Of a DNA stretch of 64,000 nt, positions 17,021 through 26,207 are shown piece after piece; the first letter of the stretch is position 1, and each line of letters begins with the position of its first letter. Location: positions 1 through 64,000 of the forward strand of contig NZ_CP102630.1 in NCBI RefSeq assembly GCF_024721605.1. The letters run 5' to 3'. Under the pieces are notes generated by a model. The model had not been told where the DNA came from and searched no databases. It saw nothing but the letters and a program-made list of their open reading frames with translations. The position numbers and the translations under genes were made by a program. The stretch is from Sphingomicrobium flavum (GTDB lineage: Bacteria; Pseudomonadota; Alphaproteobacteria; Sphingomonadales; Sphingomonadaceae).

Positions 17021-18874
17021 ATGAAGTTCGTCGCCACCTCGCTTGCCGCCACCAGCCTGTTTGCCCTCGCCGCCTGCGGCCAGACCTATACCGGGCCAGA
17101 ACCCCGGTCAGCCGCGGTGCCGCCTGCCGCCGACTCGCAACATGGAATGGTGAGCGAGGAAGAGGCGCATGATGCGCTGTTCGCCATCTTCGCCGCATCG
17201 GACGAGGAGAATCTCAAGCGCAACCCGATCTTCGCGCTGTTTCGCGGGGATACGCGCTATGCCGATCAGTTCGGCGACTATCTGACCGATGAATATGACG
17301 ATGCTTCGCGGGCAGCGGCGCGGCATAATCTGGAAGCGCTGGCGGGGGTCCCGCGCGAGGCGCTGAGCGAGACCGACAAGATCGCCTACGACGTGTTCGA
17401 ATATGATCAGGAACAGACGCTGATCGACAATAGCCCCGAATTGCTGGCGCTCACCAATGTGCGCCCACTCAATCATTTTTCGGGCTTTCATACCTTTTAT
17501 CCCACCTTTGCGAGCGGGCAGGGCGCGGCGCCCTTCGCCACGGTCGAGGATTATGAGAATAACCTGAAGCGGCATCGCCAGTTCGCGGCGCTGATGGACC
17601 GCACGGTCGCCAAGTTCCGCGAAGGCATGGCTTCAGGGGTGCTGGAAACCAAGCTGACTATCGGCAATGTGATCGAGCAGTTCGATACCCAGCTGGCGCT
17701 GCCGCCGGAGGAATCGCCTTTCTTCGGCCCGACGACCAGGTTCCCGGACGATTTTTCGGAGGCGGACAAGGCGCGGCTGACGGCGCAATATCGCGACGTC
17801 ATCGCCACCGAGCTTTACCCCGCCTTCACCCGCGTGCGCGATTTCCTGCGCGATGAATATTATCCGGTCGCGCGAGATAGCGTGGGCCTGTCGCAGATGA
17901 AGGGCGGGGCCAAGCTGTATGACCGGCTGATCGAGGGATCGACGACGCTGCCGCTGACCGCCGATTATTTGCACAATCTGGGGCTCAGTGAAGTGGCGCG
18001 GATCCGGCAGGGGATGGAAGAGGTCAAGCGCGAGGTCGAGTTTGAAGGAACGCTCAAGGAATTTTTCGAGTTCATCCGCACCGACCCGCAATTCAAGCCT
18101 GAAAGCCGCGAATGGCTGACCGAGGATTATTATCGCATCGGCCGCATCGTCGATGAAGAGATTGGCGACTATTTCGGCACGCTGCCCAAGACGCCGCTGG
18201 AAATCCGCCCCTACGAGCCCTTCCGCGAAAAGTTCGAAGCAGGCGGCAGCTACAGCCAGGGCACGCCCGACGGGTCGCGGCCCGGCATCTTCTATTTCAA
18301 CGCCTATGACCTGGGCAGCCGCACGACGCCGGGCAATGTGACGCTCTACCTGCACGAAGGCGCGCCGGGGCATCATTTCCAGATCAGCCTGGCGGCTGAA
18401 AATGAGGCATTGCCCGCCTTCATCCGCTTCGGCGGCAATACCGCTTATGTCGAAGGCTGGGCGCTCTATGCCGAGACGCTGGGTTATGAGATGGGGCTGT
18501 TCGACGAGCCCTATGCGCGCTTCGGGACGCTCAATGACGAGATGCTGCGCGCGATGCGTCTGGTGGTCGACACGGGCCTGCATTCCAAGGGTTGGACCCG
18601 CGAACAGTCGATCGCCTACATGCTCGACAATTCAGGCATGGGCGAGACCGACGCCACCAGCGAGGTCGAACGCTATATCGCCATTCCCAGCCAGGCGCTG
18701 GCCTACAAGGTGGGCGCCCTTAAAATCCAGGAACTGCGCGCCAAGGCCGAAGCTGCGCTGGGCGATGAGTTCGACATCAAGGGATTTCACGATCAGGTGC
18801 TGATGACCGGCGCCTTGCCGCTGCCAGTGCTGGAAAAGAAGATCGACGACTGGATCGCCTCACAGGGCGGCTGA
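17021..18874 (+). CDS. DUF885-family lipoprotein, probable zinc-dependent hydrolase
   Basis: About 617 residues with a lipoprotein signal (LFALAAC, lipidated Cys19), so it is probably anchored in the envelope. The body matches DUF885 proteins, remote relatives of metallocarboxypeptidases. HEGAPGHHFQ (about 445-454) supplies likely zinc ligands, and a downstream Glu-containing helix (YVEGWALYAETLG) fits the third ligand. The substrate is unknown; peptide hydrolysis is likely from the fold. Length is typical for the family. It stands alone between the upstream terminator and a small hydrophilic gene. Confidence 0.88.
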   Translation: MKFVATSLAATSLFALAACGQTYTGPEPRSAAVPPAADSQHGMVSEEEAHDALFAIFAASDEENLKRNPIFALFRGDTRYADQFGDYLTDEYDDASRAAARHNLEALAGVPREALSETDKIAYDVFEYDQEQTLIDNSPELLALTNVRPLNHFSGFHTFYPTFASGQGAAPFATVEDYENNLKRHRQFAALMDRTVAKFREGMASGVLETKLTIGNVIEQFDTQLALPPEESPFFGPTTRFPDDFSEADKARLTAQYRDVIATELYPAFTRVRDFLRDEYYPVARDSVGLSQMKGGAKLYDRLIEGSTTLPLTADYLHNLGLSEVARIRQGMEEVKREVEFEGTLKEFFEFIRTDPQFKPESREWLTEDYYRIGRIVDEEIGDYFGTLPKTPLEIRPYEPFREKFEAGGSYSQGTPDGSRPGIFYFNAYDLGSRTTPGNVTLYLHEGAPGHHFQISLAAENEALPAFIRFGGNTAYVEGWALYAETLGYEMGLFDEPYARFGTLNDEMLRAMRLVVDTGLHSKGWTREQSIAYMLDNSGMGETDATSEVERYIAIPSQALAYKVGALKIQELRAKAEAALGDEFDIKGFHDQVLMTGALPLPVLEKKIDDWIASQGG

Positions 18875-18932
18875 CGGAACGATGGCGTCGGCCCATGCGC
18901 TTGTTTCCCGAGACTTTCAGAGGAGCAAGAAC

Positions 18933-19151
18933 ATGGCCGACGTCAATTCAAACCCCGCCCAGAGCCGCACCGGCGGCCCCTCCATCGCTTCGACCGGCGC
19001 GACCGACCAGACCAACCAGGTCGACAGCCAGAAGGGCGATGAAGCCAACGCCATCGGCGTGAAGGACAAGGGCAACCAGGCACCCCATGCCGGCCCAACC
19101 GGCGGCGGCAAGCAGCCGACCGACCCGGTTCAGAACGAGCCTGAAGAGTAA
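18933..19151 (+). CDS. Small hydrophilic protein of unknown function
   Basis: About 72 residues, rich in Gly, Asn, Gln, Pro, Thr and Asp, with no signal peptide, membrane segment or cysteine, and probably disordered. The ATG at 18933 is supported by an AGAGGAG ribosome site about seven bases upstream, better than the upstream in-frame start at 18882. It is transcribed after the DUF885 gene and ends two bases from the convergent LysRS stop. Composition recalls small stress-associated proteins, but I cannot assign a family. Confidence 0.65.
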   Translation: MADVNSNPAQSRTGGPSIASTGATDQTNQVDSQKGDEANAIGVKDKGNQAPHAGPTGGGKQPTDPVQNEPEE

Positions 19152-19152
19152 C

Positions 19153-20751
19153 CTATTTGGCGCTTTCTAGCGCCTCGGCGATCAGCTTTCGGCTTTCCTC
19201 GACGCCATAGAGCGCGATGAAGCTGCCCATGCGGGGCCCTTGCTCGGAACCGAGCAGGGTCTCGTATAGTGCCCTGAACCAGTCACGCAGCGAGGCGAAC
19301 TCGTACCGTTTGCCGACTTCGAAGACGATGTTCTGGATCTCTTCGGCAGAGGTGGCAGGGTCGACCCCGGCCAATTCGGCGTCGAGATCGGCCAATGCCT
19401 TGGCTTCCATTTCTGTGGGCGCGCGGCGCTCCAGGCCCGGGACTACGAAATCGCGGGCGTAATTGACCGCCAGCCCGATCAGTTCATCCAGTTCGGGTTC
19501 GCTCTCAGGAGATGTGCCCGGCGCATAGCGCTGCACGAACTTCCACGCGATATGTTTGTCCTGCACGCCCGGCAAGCTGACCAGGTTGAGAAGCAGGCCA
19601 TAGGTCAGCGGCAGCGTGGCACTTGGCACCTTGCCGCCATGGATATGATGGACCGGATTGCCGAGCTGCTTGTCGAGCGGCTGGTCGGCATAATTGCCGC
19701 GAAACTGCCAATATTCGTCGACCGCGCGGGGCACGGCGCCGACATGAAGGTTCTTCGCCTTCTTGGGTTCGCGGTAGATGTAGAAGGCCAGGCTTTCGCG
19801 GCTGCCATAAGCCAGCCATTCGTCGATCGACAGGCCATTGCCCTTGGACTTGGAAATCTTTTCGCCATTGGCGTCGAGGAACATCTCGTAGATCATGCCT
19901 TCGGGCCGGCGCCCACCCAGTACCTGCGCGATGCGGCCCGACTGGACGACCGTATCGGTATGGTCCTTGCCGCTCATTTCATAATCGACGCCGAGCGCCA
20001 CCCAGCGCATGGCGAAATCGACCTTCCACTGCAGCTTCGACTTGCCCGACAGGATCGACTGTTCGATCGTCTCACCTTCATGATCGGTGAAGCGGATGAT
20101 GCCGGCATCGGCGTCGACGACCTCGACCGGCACTTGCAGGACGACCCCGTTCTTTTCGCTGATCGGCAGGACCGGCGAATAGGTCTGGCGGCGTTCTTCG
20201 CGCAGGGTCGGCAGCATGATGCCCATGATGGCGTGGAAATTGCGAAGCACGTTGCGCAACTGCTCGTCGAACGCGCCGCCATTGTAGCGGTCGGCAGCCG
20301 AGATGAAGTCGTAATCGAAGCCATAATGATCGAGGAAGCGGCGCAGCATCGCATTGTTGTGCGCGGCGAAGCTTTCATCGTCGGTATCGAACGGATTGGG
20401 GATGCGCGACAGGGGCTTGCCAAGATGTTCGGCCAGCATCTGCGGCTGCGGCACATTGTCCGGCACCTTGCGCATACCGTCCATATCGTCGGAAAAGGCG
20501 ATCAGGCGGGTGCGACCGTCTTCGGGCTTGTAGCCCATCAGCTCTTCATAAGCGTGGCGGACCATTGTGGTGCGCAGCACTTCATTGAAGGTGCCGATAT
20601 GCGGCAGGCCCGAGGGGCCATAGCCTGTCTCGAAAATGACCGGACCATCCTTGCCCCCCGGATAGCGTTTGGCGAGCCGCTTGGCCTCTTCATAAGGCCA
20701 TGCCTTGGAATTGCGGGCGGCGTCGGACAGCTGCTGGGGGTCGATGGTCAT
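19153..20751 (-). CDS. lysS: Class I lysyl-tRNA synthetase
   Basis: About 532 residues. It charges tRNA-Lys with lysine. This is the class I (archaeal-type, sometimes called lysK) enzyme: the HIGH-type motif is PHIG in GPSGLPHIGT near residue 40 and the KMSKS-type motif is KISKSKGNG. Both are absent from class II LysRS. Alphaproteobacteria commonly carry this form, so it fits the organism. The ATG at 20751 opens the conserved protein, with a weak AGG ribosome site upstream. Confidence 0.95.
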   Translation of the reverse strand: MTIDPQQLSDAARNSKAWPYEEAKRLAKRYPGGKDGPVIFETGYGPSGLPHIGTFNEVLRTTMVRHAYEELMGYKPEDGRTRLIAFSDDMDGMRKVPDNVPQPQMLAEHLGKPLSRIPNPFDTDDESFAAHNNAMLRRFLDHYGFDYDFISAADRYNGGAFDEQLRNVLRNFHAIMGIMLPTLREERRQTYSPVLPISEKNGVVLQVPVEVVDADAGIIRFTDHEGETIEQSILSGKSKLQWKVDFAMRWVALGVDYEMSGKDHTDTVVQSGRIAQVLGGRRPEGMIYEMFLDANGEKISKSKGNGLSIDEWLAYGSRESLAFYIYREPKKAKNLHVGAVPRAVDEYWQFRGNYADQPLDKQLGNPVHHIHGGKVPSATLPLTYGLLLNLVSLPGVQDKHIAWKFVQRYAPGTSPESEPELDELIGLAVNYARDFVVPGLERRAPTEMEAKALADLDAELAGVDPATSAEEIQNIVFEVGKRYEFASLRDWFRALYETLLGSEQGPRMGSFIALYGVEESRKLIAEALESAK

Positions 20752-20793
20752 GTTGCGCCTGCTAACTGCGCGCGCGGCGCAGCGCAAGTGGCG

Positions 20794-22143
20794 CTAGGAC
20801 AGGGGCGTAAGCGGCGTAGCGCTGCCCCGGTCGCTGCGCGGTGCAGTCATCACCTGCCCATCATCGGCGCGCCAGATGAGGTCGTCGGTGGCGCGGGCGT
20901 GGAGCGCACCATCGCCAAGCGGGCCAAGATAGAAGGTGAAGGCGTCGCCCAGATCGACCAGCGTCAGCATCAGGCAGGTGCACCCTTTCTCCTCCGCGAT
21001 CGTGATCGCTCCATAGGATGAATGGGCGTAGCGGCCGATGAGACTGCGATGGGCATCGCCCGGATCCACGACGGCCGGGCTGGGGCGCGGATCGGGCAGC
21101 GGGCCCTCGCCAATGACGGCGACCAGTCGCTGTTCCATATCCATCATGGGCAGACCGAACAGATTGCCGGCAAAAGCGATGGCGCGGCGGTCCCCGGTCC
21201 AGACCATGGCATTGGCGCCATAGCCCGGCAGCGTGCCCTGCAGCGACAGGCGCGCGCCCTCACCGTCTTCGCGCAAGTTGATCGATCCCAAGGCGCGTTC
21301 GCCTTCGAACAGTTGCGGATGAGCGCCCGAGGCAAGGAAATCGGCCCAGCGGGCGAGATCATCCAGCGTGGCCACTAGGCCCGACCCGCCGACTTCGGGT
21401 GCCTGGAGCGGGGGAGCGAGCGCCACCTGCGCCGATGGCCCGACCATATAGGGCGTCGCCGCGCGGGCAGCGTCCTGCGCCCTGGGCGATATTTCAGCAT
21501 CAAGGAGCCCCGCCGGATCGAGCGCGATCCGCTTGGCCGCTTCTGCATAGGATTGTCCGCTGACAGCCTCGATCGCTTCGGCGATCAGGGCATAGCCGAC
21601 ATTGGAATAGGCCCGCTTCCCGACCGGGCCGAGCCGCTGTGGATCCGCCACCAGCCATGCCGATGCGGGGGTGGCGACAGGATCGTGGTCGGCCGGAAAG
21701 TCGCGCGGCAGGCCGGCGCGGTGGAGCAACACGTCGCGAACAGTCGCCTGCGAGCGCCCGGCGAAGGCGGGGAAATGGTTGGCCATGGGCGCATCGAGAT
21801 CGACCACGCCTTCGCTTGCCAAGCCCAGCAAGGTGACAGCGGTGACACTCTTGGTCACCGAACCCAGACCGTAGCGCGTGCCAGCCCCATGCTGTGTCTT
21901 CGACGCGATATCGGCATAGCCATAATGGCGCGTGACGATGCTGCCATCTTCGAGCCGGACGCGGATGGCGCCGGAAAAGTCGCCAGCATCGGCCAGCGGG
22001 GTGAAATAGGCATCCAGCCGTTCGGCCACGCGCTGCGCCTCGGCAGAGGGCGATGGTGTCGTGGCGGTAGCCGAAGCGATGGGCGCTGCCGGGGTGCAGC
22101 CCGCAAGCGCAAGCAGGCCGATGATGGGAAGGATGCTCTTCAT
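20794..22143 (-). CDS. Serine hydrolase, beta-lactamase class C/PBP-like lipoprotein
   Basis: About 449 residues with a lipoprotein signal (LLALAGC, Cys16). The penicillin-binding fold motifs are present: SxxK as Ser95-Val-Thr-Lys98 and YxN as Tyr179-Ser-Asn181. Relatives include esterases, D-aminopeptidases and beta-lactamase-like proteins, so neither a resistance nor an esterase role can be chosen from sequence. The gene diverges from the DinG-like helicase; an AT-rich perfect palindrome and a TTGACA box sit just upstream of its start. Confidence 0.87.
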   Translation of the reverse strand: MKSILPIIGLLALAGCTPAAPIASATATTPSPSAEAQRVAERLDAYFTPLADAGDFSGAIRVRLEDGSIVTRHYGYADIASKTQHGAGTRYGLGSVTKSVTAVTLLGLASEGVVDLDAPMANHFPAFAGRSQATVRDVLLHRAGLPRDFPADHDPVATPASAWLVADPQRLGPVGKRAYSNVGYALIAEAIEAVSGQSYAEAAKRIALDPAGLLDAEISPRAQDAARAATPYMVGPSAQVALAPPLQAPEVGGSGLVATLDDLARWADFLASGAHPQLFEGERALGSINLREDGEGARLSLQGTLPGYGANAMVWTGDRRAIAFAGNLFGLPMMDMEQRLVAVIGEGPLPDPRPSPAVVDPGDAHRSLIGRYAHSSYGAITIAEEKGCTCLMLTLVDLGDAFTFYLGPLGDGALHARATDDLIWRADDGQVMTAPRSDRGSATPLTPLS

Positions 22144-22152
22144 CAGCCAGCC

Positions 22153-22178
22153 GTATTATCCAAATAATACAGTGTCAA
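22153..22178 (-). promoter_or_regulatory. Promoter/operator: TTGACA box plus perfect AT-rich dyad
   Basis: On the minus strand a consensus TTGACA (22178-22173) is followed by a perfect dyad, arms GTATTAT and ATAATAC around four bases (22153-22170). The dyad contains GATAAT and TAATAC, possible -10 boxes. It ends about ten bases before the serine-hydrolase ATG, and no ribosome site lies between. Such an AT-rich palindrome stands out in this GC-rich DNA and looks like a repressor site. Confidence 0.6.
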
Positions 22179-22245
22179 TGGCCAAGGCAGCGGAGATTGA
22201 TTTCGACCCGTTGCCCTTTCGTTCTCTGCATTGCATCAAGGCGAG

Positions 22246-24942
22246 GTGTCACCGCCGCTGCCTCTCCCTGCGCTCCATGCGACCCATGCCGGGATCTGGC
22301 GTGCCGACGGCAAGGGCGAGGTACGCAGCCTGGGGCGGGGTGAGGCGATCGCCAGAGCGGCGGAAACGCCGCATATCATCCTCAATGCGCCATTGATCGG
22401 GGAGCGGCTGGGCACGCCTGAGATTTCGGGGCTCGACCTTTTGGAACTGTTCGCCTTCATCCATCCGGCGCGCTTTGCCGTGCCGACCGTGGCGGGGATG
22501 GCGCGGGCGGTGGGGCTGGAGGTGCCGGGGGACGAGATGGCGGCGGCGCGGACGCTGCAGGCCATTGCGGTGCGGCTGCTCGATGTCACTGAAGATCAGG
22601 ATTGGGCCGAGCGTGAGGGAGCGTGGACGACCAATCGCACCTTGCAGCGCCATGGCTGGCCCTGGTCGCCGCTGGTCGATGCGCGGTTGCCGGCGCCGCG
22701 CAAGATGGAACGCGCTCTGTTCAGTCGCTTGCCCGAATGGGAGGAAAAAGCCGACCCGCCGCCGCCGCGCACCGTGACGCTGGGCGATGAGGAAGCGCGC
22801 GCCCGGCTGGCGGCGCTCGTCGGCAAGGGCGCCGAAGTGCGCGAAGGGCAGCGGGCGATGGCGGCCGAGGCCACGCATGTGTTCGATCCTCGCAACCGAC
22901 CGGGCGAGCCCAACATGCTGCTTGCTGATGCGGGCACGGGGATCGGCAAGACGCTGGCCTATCTGGCCCCCGCCTCGCTCTGGGCCGAGAAATCGGGCGG
23001 GACGGTGTGGGTGTCCACCTATACCAAGGCGTTGCAGCGCCAGCTGGACGGCGAAGGCGCGCGGCTGTTCCCCGACAAGGAGGAGCGCGATGCCAGGATC
23101 GTGGTGCGCAAGGGACGCGAGAATTATCTCTGCCTGTTGAACCTGGAAGATGCGATGCAGGGCGGCTTCCTGGGCCGTGCGGCGGTGCTGGCGCAGCTGG
23201 TCGGGCGCTGGGCGGGCTATTCGAAGGATGGCGATATGGTGGGCGGCGACTTGCCGGGCTGGTTGCCCAGCCTGTTCCGCCGCGCGGGGGCGACCGCGCT
23301 GACCGACCGGCGCGGCGAATGCGTCTATGCCGGCTGCCCACATTATCGCCGCTGCTTGATCGAGCGTGCCGAGCGGGCCGGGCGCGAGGCCGATATCGTC
23401 ATCGCCAACCATGCGCTGGTGATGGTCAATGCCGCGCGCGCCCGGCCCGGCGCGCCGACGCGGATCGTCTTCGACGAGGGCCATCACCTGTTCGATGCCG
23501 CCGACAGCACTTTTGCCGCCGCGCTGACCGGGCGCGAGGCGATCGAGCTGCGGCGCTGGATCATCGGCCCCGAAGGCAAGTCGCGCGGGCGCAGGCGAGG
23601 GCTGGAAGCGCGGCTGATGGACGTCGCCAGCTATGACGAGGAAGGCGCGCTGGCGCTGCACGAGGCGGTCAAGGCGGCGCAGCAGTTGAACAGCGAGGGC
23701 TGGCTCGGCCGGATCGGTGAGGGGGATCCGTGGGGGCCGATCGAGAAGCTGTTCGCCGAGGTGCGATCGATGACCTATGCCCGTGCCAGTGCGCAGGATG
23801 CGGGATACGGGCTGGAAACCGAGCTGGCCGAGCCCGATGGCGCGCTGGTGGAGGCGGCGGAGGCGGCGCTTGAAGCGCTGGAGGCGATCGCCAAGCCCTT
23901 GGCCCGCCTGTCGCGGCGGCTCGAGGCGGTGCTGGAAGATGCGCCCGACTGGCTCGACAGCCAGGCGCGGGCGCGGGTCGAAGGCTCGATCCTGGCGATG
24001 GGGTGGCGGCGCGAGACGCTGGCGGCATGGATGGCGATGCTGGGGCGGATCGGCGGGGCCGGCGATCCCGATTTCGTCGACTGGCTGGCCATCGCGCGGG
24101 TCGAAGGGCGCGAATATGATGTCGGGCTGCATCGCCACTGGCTCGACCCCACCCGGCCGCTGGCCAAGGCGGTGCTGGAGCCTGCGCATGGGGTGCTGGT
24201 CACCTCGGCGACGCTGCGCAATGGCGGCGACTGGAGCGCGGCCGAAGCGCGCACGGGTGCGGCGCATCTCGACAAGCCTGCCGCTCATTTCGAGGCGAAA
24301 AGCCCGTTCGATTATGCCGGGCAGACCGAAGTGCTGATCGTCAATGATCTGGGGCGCGACAATGTGCCGGCGCTGGCCGGGGCCTATGCGCGGCTGATCG
24401 AGGCGGCGGGGGGCGGGACGCTGGGGCTGTTCACGGCGATCAAGCGGTTGCGCGCGGTTCATGCCCGCATCGCCGACCGGCTGGCACGGGCAGGGTTGCC
24501 GCTCTACGCCCAGCATGTCGATCCCATCGATACCGGCACATTGGTCGACATCTTCCGCGACGATCCGCGTGCCAGCCTGCTCGGCACCGATGCTTTGCGC
24601 GACGGGGTGGACGTGCCGGGCGACAGCTTGCGGCTGGTGGTGATGGAGCGGGTGCCCTGGCCGCGCCCGACCGTGCTGCACGGGGCGCGGCGGCTGGCGG
24701 GAGGCGGCAGCGAGTATGATGACCGCGTCGTGCGGGCCAAGCTGGCGCAGGCATATGGGCGGCTGGTGCGGCGGCAGGGGGATCGCGGCTTTTTCGTGCT
24801 GTTGTCGGCGGCCACGCCATCGCGATTGCTTAGCGCCTTCCCGGAAGGCGTCAATGTGCATCGATTGCCGCTGGACGAAGCGGTCATTCGCGTGAAGGAA
24901 GGGCTGGCCGAGACTGTGGCGGGGGACCGAATCGATGCCTGA
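22246..24942 (+). CDS. DinG/XPD-like Fe-S DNA helicase
   Basis: About 898 residues; superfamily 2 helicase with Walker A AGTGIGKT (about residue 228), DEGHH Walker B (about 410), SATLRNGG, and motif VI-like QAYGRLVRRQGDRG near the end. Four Cys between motifs (one in ENYLC, three in GECVYAGCPHYRRC) are placed like the iron-sulfur ligands of XPD/DinG. It probably unwinds damaged or structured DNA. An N-terminal domain of about 200 residues precedes the motor. The start is uncertain: GTG 22246 or TTG 22231; an in-frame stop at 22198 excludes anything earlier. Confidence 0.88.
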   Translation: MSPPLPLPALHATHAGIWRADGKGEVRSLGRGEAIARAAETPHIILNAPLIGERLGTPEISGLDLLELFAFIHPARFAVPTVAGMARAVGLEVPGDEMAAARTLQAIAVRLLDVTEDQDWAEREGAWTTNRTLQRHGWPWSPLVDARLPAPRKMERALFSRLPEWEEKADPPPPRTVTLGDEEARARLAALVGKGAEVREGQRAMAAEATHVFDPRNRPGEPNMLLADAGTGIGKTLAYLAPASLWAEKSGGTVWVSTYTKALQRQLDGEGARLFPDKEERDARIVVRKGRENYLCLLNLEDAMQGGFLGRAAVLAQLVGRWAGYSKDGDMVGGDLPGWLPSLFRRAGATALTDRRGECVYAGCPHYRRCLIERAERAGREADIVIANHALVMVNAARARPGAPTRIVFDEGHHLFDAADSTFAAALTGREAIELRRWIIGPEGKSRGRRRGLEARLMDVASYDEEGALALHEAVKAAQQLNSEGWLGRIGEGDPWGPIEKLFAEVRSMTYARASAQDAGYGLETELAEPDGALVEAAEAALEALEAIAKPLARLSRRLEAVLEDAPDWLDSQARARVEGSILAMGWRRETLAAWMAMLGRIGGAGDPDFVDWLAIARVEGREYDVGLHRHWLDPTRPLAKAVLEPAHGVLVTSATLRNGGDWSAAEARTGAAHLDKPAAHFEAKSPFDYAGQTEVLIVNDLGRDNVPALAGAYARLIEAAGGGTLGLFTAIKRLRAVHARIADRLARAGLPLYAQHVDPIDTGTLVDIFRDDPRASLLGTDALRDGVDVPGDSLRLVVMERVPWPRPTVLHGARRLAGGGSEYDDRVVRAKLAQAYGRLVRRQGDRGFFVLLSAATPSRLLSAFPEGVNVHRLPLDEAVIRVKEGLAETVAGDRIDA

Positions 24943-25432
24943 ACTCTTGATCCTGCGCCATGCCAAGTCGGACTGGGGCGATGCGAGCCTGCGTGACTTC
25001 GACCGGCCGCTCAACAGGCGGGGCCGAAAGACGGCGCCCGAAATGGGCAAGGTCATCAGCGCGATCGGCCGGATCGACCATGTCGTCGCCAGCCCGGCCA
25101 AAAGGGTGGTCGAGACGCTGGAAGGCGTTTCCAGCACCTGCAGCCTGCCCGAGATCGAGTTTGATCCCGCCCTCTATGGCGCATCGACGCAGGAGTTGAT
25201 GACCGCGCTGCGAGCGATTCCCGATGGGACCGAGCGGGCGCTGATTGCCGGGCATAATCCCGGGCTGCACTGGCTCGCCATGGCGCTGACCGAGGACGAT
25301 CATTCGGCCTATGTGCTGGATGAAAAATTCCCGACCGCGGCGCTGGCGCATATCGCCTTTGACGGCGACTGGTCGGCGCTCAATTCGGGATCGGGACGCT
25401 TGCTCGACTTCGTGCGGCCGAGCGATCTTTAG
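24935..25432 (+). CDS. SixA-like histidine phosphatase
   Basis: About 165 residues of the histidine phosphatase superfamily. The catalytic LRHAKSDW (Arg8, His9) opens the protein, and the second active-site His lies in AGHNPGLHWLA. SixA removes phosphate from phosphohistidine in phosphorelay proteins; the target here is unknown. It overlaps the helicase gene by eight bases, so the two are probably co-transcribed. It converges with the merR gene with a four-base overlap. Confidence 0.88.
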   Translation: MPELLILRHAKSDWGDASLRDFDRPLNRRGRKTAPEMGKVISAIGRIDHVVASPAKRVVETLEGVSSTCSLPEIEFDPALYGASTQELMTALRAIPDGTERALIAGHNPGLHWLAMALTEDDHSAYVLDEKFPTAALAHIAFDGDWSALNSGSGRLLDFVRPSDL

Positions 25433-25794
25433 GCGTCGAGCGCAGCCTGGAGGCGGTCGCGCAGGCCGCGCAGGCGCTGCAAATCAACCGCAGGGGTTGC
25501 GAGCGGCGAGGGCGCCGGGGCGGCAGCCAATGGCGGCGATGCGACAGTTTCCGCACTGCCGTCGCGCAGCGCCTTTTGCGCGCCCTTGATGGTGTAGCCC
25601 TGCTGGCCAAGCAGGCGCTGGATCCGGCGCGCGACTTCGACATCTGCGGGGCGGTAATAGCGGCGATTGCCTGCCCTTTTGAGCGGGCTGAGCTGGGAGA
25701 ATTTGCTCTCCCAATAGCGCAGGATATGCTGGGCGACCCCCAATTCGTCGGAAAGCTCTCCGATCGTGAGGAAGGCACCCGGCTCCTTCGACAT
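25429..25794 (-). CDS. MerR-family regulator downstream of ihfA
   Basis: About 121 residues with an N-terminal winged-helix MerR domain (FLTIGELSDELG, then HILRYWESKF and RAGNRRYY) and a Pro/Ala-rich short tail without metal-binding Cys. This is the MerR homologue that follows ihfA in many proteobacteria; its target is not known. Its ATG overlaps the ihfA stop as TGATG, indicating coupling. Confidence 0.9.
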   Translation of the reverse strand: MSKEPGAFLTIGELSDELGVAQHILRYWESKFSQLSPLKRAGNRRYYRPADVEVARRIQRLLGQQGYTIKGAQKALRDGSAETVASPPLAAAPAPSPLATPAVDLQRLRGLRDRLQAALDA

Positions 25795-26114
25795 CAGGCG
25801 ATCTTGTCGCGCATGATCTGGCTGGCGCGGAAAGTCATGACGCGGCGCGGTGCGATCGGCACTTCGACGCCGGTCTTGGGATTGCGACCGATGCGTTCGC
25901 CCTTGTCGCGCAGCACGAAGCTGCCAAAGCCCGAAATCTTCACATTGTCGCCCGTCGAGAGCGAGTGGCACATGTGATAGAGCACGCGCTCGACCATGGT
26001 CGCGCTTTCGGCGCGGCTCAGGCCCAACTTGGTGTGGACGATGTCCGCCAGGTCGGCGCGCGTGAGCGTACCGCTATCCTGGTCATGCGAACGGGCAATC
26101 CCCGCATCAGCCAT
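25794..26114 (-). CDS. ihfA: Integration host factor subunit alpha
   Basis: About 106 residues of the HU/IHF family, containing KISGFGSF and [12 protein letters not shown], the DNA-bending beta-arm signature. With IHF-beta it bends DNA for replication, recombination and transcription. A very strong AAGGGGGG ribosome site precedes the ATG. It lies downstream of fabH, in the usual proteobacterial rpmF-plsX-fabH-ihfA order. Confidence 0.95.
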   Translation of the reverse strand: MADAGIARSHDQDSGTLTRADLADIVHTKLGLSRAESATMVERVLYHMCHSLSTGDNVKISGFGSFVLRDKGERIGRNPKTGVEVPIAPRRVMTFRASQIMRDKIA

Positions 26115-26207
26115 AAAATCCCCCCTTGGCGACCCTTAACGGGCCGTGGTCAAACATGGTTCGGCATAACACCGATGACCAGACCTTTGCTTAATTTTCC
26201 AGTGGAT

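Noticed and set aside
20794-22143. Antibiotic-resistance beta-lactamase
   Set aside because: SxxK and YxN are shared by many esterases and peptidases; the protein is a lipoprotein with an extra C-terminal domain, so resistance is not supported.
22249-25137. Minus-strand open frame of about 960 codons opposite the DinG-like helicase
   Set aside because: No motif is seen in it, whereas the plus strand carries all helicase motifs and four ordered Cys.
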